The position numbers were made by a program, and so were the translations under genes. The notes under the pieces were generated by a model. It was given only the letters and a program-made list of their open reading frames with translations. It was not told the DNA's origin and did no database searches. 12,987 nt of DNA from CAYVGO01 sp964450725 (GTDB lineage Bacteria; Bacteroidota; Bacteroidia; Bacteroidales; UBA932), in assembly GCA_964450725.1 (NCBI GenBank), contig CAYVGO010000059.1, positions 1 through 12,987 of the forward strand, written 5' to 3'. Within the stretch, counting starts at the first letter, position 1, and each line of letters begins with the position of its first letter. Positions 7,177 to 12,987 of the stretch are shown here, piece by piece.

Positions 7177-10100
7177 TTAATATGTTATTTTCAATCCAAT
7201 GTTGACAATCATTGAGGGCGGATACCCACCGCCATTAGCAGTGTCCATTTCGGGATCCCAAAGTTTAAACTTTGAAAAGGTCAATAAGTTTACTCCCGAC
7301 AAGTAAATACGGAAATTACTTAACTGCATTTTCGATAACACAGATTTTGGCAAACTAAAGCCTAACTCTACACTTTTTAATCTTATAAAAGACATATCTC
7401 TTTGCCACCATGTTGAATTTTGAGAGTTGTTATTATTGTTTCCTTCGGTCAATCGAGGATAGGTCGCATTAGTATTATCTCTGTTTTCACTCCAATATCC
7501 GTTGTAAGCATCCTCGTAAAATGAAGCACGACTTAAATTGGCATTCGAAAACGGATGTATCGGGCTCCCCCCAATCATTCTTGTTACATTGGCAGCCCCT
7601 TGAAAGAAAAATCCCAAATCAATAAATCTCCACTGTATGGTACCTCCCCAACCATGAATAATTTCAGGAGTAGTACTATAACCAAGAGCTACACGGTCTT
7701 CTGTTGAAATTTTTCCATCCCCGTTAATATCTCGATATTTGATATCTCCGGGACGTAGTGTGCCAAATTGGGGTGGACTTGCATCAATTTCGGCTTGATT
7801 TTGAAATAAACCTTCGGCGATTAATCCGAATTGTTGTCCCCAAGGTTTACCGATTTCGGACAAATAAGGATACATCGGTGTCGGCTCATCACGGTCAATC
7901 ACTTCACTGTGTGTATAGGTAAAGTTGGCACGGGCAGAAAATTGAAAGTCTCCGATTTTATGGTAAAAATCTAAACTTGCATCAAAACCCTTATTTTTCA
8001 TCTGTCCTATATTTACATAAGGCTGAGTGGTAATACCGGCAATGTCTGATATTGAGCGTCGTGGCATGAAAATACCCGTACGATCTTCTGTAAAAACATC
8101 TGCCTGTATTGTTACCTTTTTAAATAATCCTAATTCAACACCAAAATTAAACTTTGCGGCTTGTTCCCATCCAACATGCGGATTAGGTACTTCACCGATT
8201 TGAACACCATATCCGTCATGCCAACCGCGTGGAGTATCCCCAAAACTATATCCTGGACGATCTTGTAATATGGTTTCATTATAAATGAAGCGTCTATTTC
8301 CGCCGATATTGTCATTTCCCACTAACCCATAAGAGGCTTTCAGTTTTAATTGAGATAAAATTTCTTTAGCAGGCTCCATAAATTTTTCATTGGTAACCAA
8401 CCATCCTATAGCACCGGCAGGAAAAAAGCCGAAGCGATTACCCGGAGCAAAATTTTCTGAACCATTGTAGCCAAAGTTACCTTCAATAAAATAACGGTCA
8501 TCAAAAGCATAAGTTACACGGGCAGCCAAACCTTGATTCTTGTAAGGTAAAGAACCTTCGGAATTACTGGCAACCAAGTCATTTCTAACTTTTTGATTGT
8601 AAAGCAACAATCCTCCCACACGGTGAACCTGATTGAAAAGTCTGTCGTAGGTCAAAGAGGCTTCAAAATAAGTGGTACGAGTGCCGGTTTGGCTTTTTTC
8701 ATAACCAAGAACATTTGTTCCGTCATTATTTTTATTGGTAAGTAAATTTCCAAATTCATCACGGTCATAAGCACTGTAAATCGTTGGATTGGCTTGATAA
8801 ATCAACGCGTTTCCATTTTGAGAGTCCCACGAAAATTTAACATTGGCTTTAAGTCCGTCAACAACTCCCATAAAGTCTTGCGTTAAACCAATCAACGCTT
8901 GGGCAGAATTACTGTAATCTTCACGATAGCCACTATTGGTTAACAAGTTATAGGGGTTAAAACCCGAACCGGCCGGACCGGATAAAAGCCCATTAGAATA
9001 TTTACGAGGAAAAGCATTCGGAGAGGTATTGAAAGTATAATCCCAAATTTGACTTCTACCTGCTTCATAAGAACCAATATCATTGGTTGCCGGAGCATTA
9101 CGGCTTGAGTAAATATTGGCCAAATTTAAACTAACGACAGTTTGTGGAAATAAATTGACATCTAAATTGGCTCTGAAACTAAACCGGTTATAATTGATAG
9201 AAGATTTATAAGGTACATTTGCATCATTTTTATAAATCGAACCCTCATTGTAGAAAGAACCTCCAACATAATAACGCGCTACCTGTCCTCCGCCGGAAAT
9301 GTTGGCATTGGCTTTGTAATTTTGTGCCCACTTATTGAATAGCGTATTAATCCAATCTACATTAGGATACAAATCAGGATCGGCATTGGTTTGATACAAT
9401 TTGATAACATCAGGTGAATAGTATTGGTATCCGCGTGCATCATTATAAGCTTTGGCAAACTGTACAGAATTGGCAAACTTTGGTAATCGGGTAGGGGTGA
9501 TTAATCCGGCTTCCCCGGAAACAGAGACTACAGGACGACCCTCTTTACCTTTTTTGGTAGTAATCAAAATAACGCCATTAGCCCCGCGGACTCCGTAAAC
9601 TGCCGATGCCGATGCATCTTTCAATATCGAAAACGTTTGTATGTCTTCAGGGTCAACCAAATCTAAGTCTCTTTCAATACCATCGACTAAAACCAAAGGT
9701 CTGGCACTACCACTAAAAGTGGAAATTCCGCGAATGTAAAAATCTCCTCCGGTTCCGGGTTCTCCGGAACGCGTTACGGCAATTACTCCCGCTAACTGTC
9801 CTGCCAATTGAGTTGAAATGTTAGAGACAGGAATCACCACATTGTTAATATCTACCGTAGAAATTGAACCGATTACACTAGCTTTACGCTGTGTACCATA
9901 TCCTACCACTTGAACAGCATCAATAGCTACAGCCTCCTCCTGCAAAGCAATGGTCATTTCACTTTTGCCAGATACAGACTCTGAATATTCATTATAGCCA
10001 ATATATTTTACTACAATGGTAGGATTGGTTATGTTCCTGTAATGTAAAGTAAAATGCCCGTCAACATCTGTCATCGCAGTAAAAGTAGTACCTTGTATTA

Positions 10101-10275
10101 ATGCAACAGCACCAATGACCGGTTCTTTGGTTTTTGCATCTATTACCTGACCTTTGATAGTGCCACTATTATCTTGCCCTACAATTGTAGTAGAAGTGAA
10201 AAGTAATATCGCCCATAGCGTTATTGTTACAAATATCTTCGTATCTATTTTTTTGTTTAAAAGAATTGAATTCAT
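7177..10275 (-). CDS. SusC/RagA-family TonB-dependent outer-membrane transporter, 1032 aa
   Basis: Barrel component of the SusCD importer, driving substrate across the outer membrane with TonB energy. A long signal peptide ends near residue 34 (TTIVGQ). A carboxypeptidase-regulatory-like domain (about 37-112) includes GTIKGQVID and DVDGHFTL. The TonB-box region (VQVVGYGTQRK, 121-131) and the plug (about 130-247) follow. The SusC hallmark SAVYGVRGANGVILITTKKG (224-243) is intact. The remaining ~780 residues are beta-barrel, ending in an aromatic Tyr as expected for BAM-inserted barrels. There is no N-terminal STN signalling domain, so control by an ECF sigma/anti-sigma pair is unlikely. The length is usual for the family. 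It starts 27 bases after the BACON lipoprotein stop and is the second gene of the operon. Confidence 0.96.
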   Translation of the reverse strand: MNSILLNKKIDTKIFVTITLWAILLFTSTTIVGQDNSGTIKGQVIDAKTKEPVIGAVALIQGTTFTAMTDVDGHFTLHYRNITNPTIVVKYIGYNEYSESVSGKSEMTIALQEEAVAIDAVQVVGYGTQRKASVIGSISTVDINNVVIPVSNISTQLAGQLAGVIAVTRSGEPGTGGDFYIRGISTFSGSARPLVLVDGIERDLDLVDPEDIQTFSILKDASASAVYGVRGANGVILITTKKGKEGRPVVSVSGEAGLITPTRLPKFANSVQFAKAYNDARGYQYYSPDVIKLYQTNADPDLYPNVDWINTLFNKWAQNYKANANISGGGQVARYYVGGSFYNEGSIYKNDANVPYKSSINYNRFSFRANLDVNLFPQTVVSLNLANIYSSRNAPATNDIGSYEAGRSQIWDYTFNTSPNAFPRKYSNGLLSGPAGSGFNPYNLLTNSGYREDYSNSAQALIGLTQDFMGVVDGLKANVKFSWDSQNGNALIYQANPTIYSAYDRDEFGNLLTNKNNDGTNVLGYEKSQTGTRTTYFEASLTYDRLFNQVHRVGGLLLYNQKVRNDLVASNSEGSLPYKNQGLAARVTYAFDDRYFIEGNFGYNGSENFAPGNRFGFFPAGAIGWLVTNEKFMEPAKEILSQLKLKASYGLVGNDNIGGNRRFIYNETILQDRPGYSFGDTPRGWHDGYGVQIGEVPNPHVGWEQAAKFNFGVELGLFKKVTIQADVFTEDRTGIFMPRRSISDIAGITTQPYVNIGQMKNKGFDASLDFYHKIGDFQFSARANFTYTHSEVIDRDEPTPMYPYLSEIGKPWGQQFGLIAEGLFQNQAEIDASPPQFGTLRPGDIKYRDINGDGKISTEDRVALGYSTTPEIIHGWGGTIQWRFIDLGFFFQGAANVTRMIGGSPIHPFSNANLSRASFYEDAYNGYWSENRDNTNATYPRLTEGNNNNNSQNSTWWQRDMSFIRLKSVELGFSLPKSVLSKMQLSNFRIYLSGVNLLTFSKFKLWDPEMDTANGGGYPPSMIVNIGLKITY

Positions 10276-10302
10276 ATTTTTACTATTTTTATGTTCTTAA
10301 TT

Positions 10303-11499
10303 TCATGGTTGAATCGTTGAGGGTGTTCCCCAAAACTCAATTTCAGAAGCATTCCAAAATTGATTATTGTCGCCCGTTGCAGAATTTCCGCTGGTAATAA
10401 TAAAGCGTACTTTTTGGATATCTCTCAATACACCGTCATACATTAAGTATGGGACTTGTGATGCTGTTAAGTTTCCATATTTTTTATTGGTGCTAACATT
10501 ACCCTGTCCCCGTACTTCAACATTCTTGACTTTCTCCCATTCTGTAGCATTCGTTTTTTGTATCCATAATTCAAAATCTGTAAGATACTGACCTACACTT
10601 CCTAAAGCCGTTGGAGAGGAATAATTTCTGGGATAAAATTTAATCTGAGCCAAAATGTCTGCATTCACATTAATGTCAAGTGTTCTTTTTTCGGCTCCGT
10701 CACCATTTCCGTACCCAGTCTCTCCGAAAGTGTTATAAGATTTGTCAAATAAATTTTCCATTGATGTAGCCACTACACCATCATAATTATTCAAACTTGC
10801 GGTTAATTGTGCAGGAGGAGGAATATTTGCACTTTGTGTTACCGTAAATTCGGCCGCAACCCCTTCCGCCAATCCCGTACCTATAACTTTTACTTTTGCA
10901 ATCCGGCTATTATCTAAATCAGAATTTTGGGTTGCCTGAAATTGATAGGTTAAAGTTTGGATTTCAAATCCATTTCTTGGAATTTCCGGAGCCGTGTAAG
11001 TTAACCAATCTGTTTGGGTACCCTCATAACTTACATTAATGTCGAATGTAGGACAGTTGGTAATTATTGATAAACCAAAACTATTAGCGGTAGCATCAAT
11101 AGTTTTAGCAGTTCCCAAATCAAAGGAAATCTTTTTTTCTGTTCCGTATTGAATTACTCGAACAATTTTTTCCAAACTTCCATTGTTTGCAACTACTTTC
11201 ACATTGGCTAATCGTTCATCCATAATGTTATTAGCAGGTAATGTGATTTTTAATTTTCCTGGTGTACCCGATACAATTTCTAATGTTACCCAAGATTCAT
11301 CTACGCTGGCACTCCAATTTTCATCGTTAGTAGAAATATCAATTTCTACTAAACCTCCGAAGTTTTGTAAAATAACACTGTTTCTTGCTTCCAGGTAGGG
11401 CGGTTCAGCCGTAGGGTCTGGAAAATTGTTTTTTGGTTTGATGCAACCGTTAAATATCGGAATATATCCGATACAAAGAATTAATAATAAATTTCTCAT
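10303..11499 (-). CDS. Operon-leading lipoprotein with two BACON domains and a discoidin-like domain, 398 aa
   Basis: Predicted surface glycan- or mucin-binding lipoprotein without a visible enzyme domain. The signal peptide ends at Cys19 (IFNG-C), followed by IKPKNN. BACON 1 covers about 36-118, with the core NWSASVDESWVTL at 61-73 and the closing RVIQYG. A divergent BACON-like domain covers about 124-223 and closes with FTVTQSA. A discoidin/F5-8 type C-like domain covers about 233-394 and ends in IEFWG. This is the same order as the first ~365 residues of the M60 lipoprotein at 785-3673, but without the peptidase. The loop corresponding to FYHS or FWHS in the two other discoidin domains reads TFGETG (257-262), so ligand binding may differ or be lost. 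It is first in the operon, 27 bases before the SusC gene, and preceded by a long leader. Placing a binding lipoprotein ahead of susC is less common than after susD. Confidence 0.9.
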   Translation of the reverse strand: MRNLLLILCIGYIPIFNGCIKPKNNFPDPTAEPPYLEARNSVILQNFGGLVEIDISTNDENWSASVDESWVTLEIVSGTPGKLKITLPANNIMDERLANVKVVANNGSLEKIVRVIQYGTEKKISFDLGTAKTIDATANSFGLSIITNCPTFDINVSYEGTQTDWLTYTAPEIPRNGFEIQTLTYQFQATQNSDLDNSRIAKVKVIGTGLAEGVAAEFTVTQSANIPPPAQLTASLNNYDGVVATSMENLFDKSYNTFGETGYGNGDGAEKRTLDINVNADILAQIKFYPRNYSSPTALGSVGQYLTDFELWIQKTNATEWEKVKNVEVRGQGNVSTNKKYGNLTASQVPYLMYDGVLRDIQKVRFIITSGNSATGDNNQFWNASEIEFWGTPSTIQP

Positions 11500-11674
11500 C
11501 TTATAAAGATTTAATAAATAGTTTAGGGTTATTTAATTTAATAATATTGATAATTGGAGACAATAACCCTTTTATCTCCATTATCTATTGTCTTAAAAAA
11601 ATATTTTTTTGTATTTCATAGCAATGAAAATTTAAATAAAATATAAATGAATTGAATGTGTTGGTTTTTCATAC
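11500..11674 (-). promoter_or_regulatory. Long structured leader of the PUL mRNA
   Basis: If transcription starts about 7 bases after the -7 element at 11681-11688, the mRNA has a leader near 175 bases. It contains, in transcription order, a small hairpin (11614-11629, TTTCAT/ATGAAA), a perfect 16-bp A7-TA-T7 palindrome (11595-11610), and three interlocked repeat pairs. The pairs are GACAATA/TATTGTC (11586-11592 with 11559-11565), GATAATGGAGA/TCTCCAATTATC (11575-11585 with 11549-11560, one bulge) and AGGGTTATT/AATAACCCT (11562-11570 with 11525-11533). These overlap, so not all can form together. This suggests alternative folds or a pseudoknot, with regulation of the operon as an inference. 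Confidence 0.5.
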
Positions 11675-11680
11675 AAATGA

Positions 11681-11710
11681 CAAAGATAGCTAATCGAGTC
11701 AAATAATCAA
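11681..11710 (-). promoter_or_regulatory. Bacteroidota-type promoter of the PUL operon
   Basis: Read on the minus strand, TTG (11708-11710) is followed after exactly 19 bases by TATCTTTG (11681-11688), matching the TAnnTTTG -7 element with correct spacing. It is the only good match in the region upstream of the first PUL gene (start codon at 11499). A run of 13 A (13 T on the transcribed-direction strand) ends 6 bases upstream of the -33 element. Confidence 0.65.
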
Positions 11711-11716
11711 CGTATC

Positions 11717-11763
11717 AAAAAAAAAAAAACGTTAAATAGATTAATTTAATATATTTTAACGTT
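11717..11763. promoter_or_regulatory. A13 tract and AACGTT palindrome upstream of the PUL promoter
   Basis: Thirteen A residues (11717-11729) run into an inverted repeat AACGTTAAA (11728-11736) / TTTAACGTT (11755-11763). Each AACGTT is itself palindromic, and the two are 27 bases apart centre to centre. The pair sits roughly 54-89 bases upstream of the predicted start of transcription, where activators of PULs often bind. The homopolymer could act as an UP-like or bent element. The operator role is inferred; no cognate regulator is in the window. Confidence 0.4.
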
Positions 11764-12479
11764 ATTGATGGTTTTTAATTCTCTGAAATACAGTTAGTTG
11801 TACTATCTTCTTTTTGTTTGTTAAAATTTATAGAAATGAATGTGTGGGTAATTATTTTGAAAAATCTTTTCTTGATACACAATGAATTTTTGCTGGATAA
11901 TATCAAATCTATTGCTGATGATTGTGATGTATTTTTAATTAGAGATTGAATTTTTCATGTAGTTTTCTTTATTGGTTTTCTGAAATTGCTGGAAAGGTTT
12001 CAAAAGGCGATTGTCTCACAAATGTTAATGTGAGTAGAAAGTAAAACAGGTATTTTTCATAGGATAACAAACTTGTCTGAAATCATCGTTGGTTTTACAA
12101 GGTGAAATAAACGGGAATTGTTATAGATGAAGAAATTGACATAACTCTGTTAGTTATTAGTATTCTGAAATATTATTATACTCTTTCTCGAAGTTCTCTC
12201 TTCTACCAAGCATTTTGGCTCGTGAATAGTAATTGAAACATAATGAAAAACTCCATGTGTTTAATAATGTTGAAATATTATTTAAATATAAATATAACAG
12301 TAAGTGAATTTTATGTAAAGTAACTATTATTCTTAACTAATATAGTCATATTGTGGATTCGACATTAATTATCTCTAATAAATATTATTTTATGTACTAT
12401 TCTTGAAACTTTTTCTTTAAGTGTTTTAGAGTTCATATAATTGAATTCTGTAAATGTTAATCATTAAATAATTGAGGCC
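11764..12479. other. 716-base AT-rich gap without a convincing gene
   Basis: Between the PUL promoter region and the plus-strand gene at 12480 I see no gene I can support. A plus-strand open stretch runs from 11779 to the TGA at 11947-11949, with an ATG at 11836 (37 codons, ending CDVFLIRD) and no obvious homology. Another short open stretch (about 12110-12230, plus strand, different frame) reads like protein (FYQAFWLVN) but has no start. A 6-bp inverted repeat CTCACA/TGTGAG lies at 12015-12034. The region may be a decayed gene or simply a long regulatory spacer. No tRNA, CRISPR or transposase signal is visible. Confidence 0.5.
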
Positions 12480-12987
12480 ATGTCTAAAAAAATTATCCAC
12501 CTATCTATTCTTTTTTGTTTTCTTTTTACTCAATTTTCTTTATTGGCTGGAGGAGTTCCTAAAGAAGAAGGTTTTATTAGGAATGGTAATTCTAAGGTGT
12601 GCAGAGGTGAGAAGATTGAACTTTCATTGGCAACAAATAGACCTGAGGTTCGAGATGTCGTCTGGGCACAAGCTTACAAAAATCTACAAGAACACAAAAC
12701 GATTGCTAAAGGAATTCGCGTCATGAATATTATTGCTGGAGAAGGTAAACCCGAACCTTATCGTATTCAATATAAATCTGAAGGTAAAGAATACTGGACT
12801 TCATTTGCCTACATATATGTTGTCGAGGCTACATCTAGTCCGGGTACACTTTCTCAAGACCAGTATATTGTTCCTACTTCTTTACCTGCCACAATAACGG
12901 GTACTGATGGTTCCATAGGGAGTGAACCAGTCCTTTATTCATGGGAATATTCAGTAGATAAAAAGAATTGGATAAAATATGGATTTT
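12480..12987 (+). CDS. N-terminal part of a large secreted Ig-like surface protein (3' end beyond window)
   Basis: An open frame of 169 codons starts with ATG at 12480 (MSKKIIHLS) and runs off the right edge. Residues 1-24 are a clear Sec signal peptide without a lipobox (FTQFSLLAGG). Residues about 38-118 look like a first Ig-like beta-sandwich beginning VCRGEKIELSL and ending YIYVVEA. From about 120 a second module begins, with LPATITGTDGSIGSEP and YSWEYSVDKKNW. The pattern of Gly-Ser turns, then Y-x-W-x-x-S-x-(D)-x-x-x-W, recurs in long repeat proteins of gliding and type IX-secreting Bacteroidota. A C-terminal type IX sorting domain would be expected but lies outside the window. The start is set by the signal peptide. 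No good -7/-33 promoter pair was found upstream. It is transcribed away from the PUL and is probably unrelated to it. An upstream ATG at 12472 lies in another frame and gives an implausible protein. Confidence 0.75.
   Translation, partial: MSKKIIHLSILFCFLFTQFSLLAGGVPKEEGFIRNGNSKVCRGEKIELSLATNRPEVRDVVWAQAYKNLQEHKTIAKGIRVMNIIAGEGKPEPYRIQYKSEGKEYWTSFAYIYVVEATSSPGTLSQDQYIVPTSLPATITGTDGSIGSEPVLYSWEYSVDKKNWIKYGF

Noticed and set aside
12166..12282. Repeated 12-mer TGAAATATTATT at 12166 and 12271
   Set aside because: The word is almost pure A/T in very AT-rich DNA, with no shared flanks or structure, so chance is enough.
12398..12405. TATTCTTG as a -7 element for the plus-strand gene at 12480
   Set aside because: It has one mismatch to TAnnTTTG, no -33 element at proper spacing, and would give a leader over 70 bases long. 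It is too weak to annotate.
12472..12726. Plus-strand 84-codon open frame starting MRPCLKKLS
   Set aside because: It overlaps the frame that starts at 12480, which stays open to the window end and has a clear signal peptide and Ig-like modules. The 84-codon frame stops early and has no domain-like features.

Overview
The window is AT-rich DNA from a member of the Bacteroidota. The evidence is a SusC/SusD pair, BACON and DUF1735 domains, Bacteroidota-type lipoproteins and promoters of the TTTG / TAnnTTTG class. The truncated gene at the right edge looks like the start of a large Ig-like surface protein of the kind common in gliding, type IX-secreting bacteria. That makes a Flavobacteriia-like host (for example Capnocytophaga) plausible, but the species cannot be fixed from the sequence.

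Layout, left to right. Positions 1-34 hold a rho-independent terminator for a plus-strand gene outside the window. Positions 55-731 hold a single minus-strand lipoprotein gene (LPP20-like) with its own promoter and terminator. Positions 785-11499 are a minus-strand polysaccharide-utilization-type locus (PUL). In transcription order it encodes a double-BACON/discoidin lipoprotein, a SusC-like TonB-dependent transporter, a SusD-like lipoprotein and a DUF1735/discoidin lipoprotein, packed with gaps of 19-27 bases. A 274-base structured gap follows, then a 962-residue lipoprotein with two BACON domains, a discoidin domain and a peptidase M60 (mucinase-like) catalytic domain. Positions 11500-12479 are about 980 bases without a convincing gene. 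They hold the PUL promoter, a long leader with interlocked inverted repeats, an A13 tract, an operator-like palindrome and an unexplained AT-rich stretch. From 12480 a plus-strand gene runs off the window.

Inferred function: the M60 enzyme cuts O-glycosylated (mucin-type) proteins at the cell surface. Three surface lipoproteins with BACON or discoidin domains hold the glycan or glycopeptide, and the SusC/SusD pair imports the product in a TonB-dependent way. No glycoside hydrolase, HTCS, ECF sigma/anti-sigma pair or other regulator lies in the window, so sugar trimming and control must be encoded elsewhere. The gene content resembles, from memory and unverified, the mucinase PUL of Capnocytophaga canimorsus (MucG), and the M60-type mucinases of Bacteroides such as BT4244.

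The most unusual parts are non-coding: a four-unit 22-bp tandem palindromic repeat and a 19-bp perfect hairpin between the binding-protein gene and the peptidase gene, and a PUL leader whose repeats pair in mutually exclusive or pseudoknotted ways.
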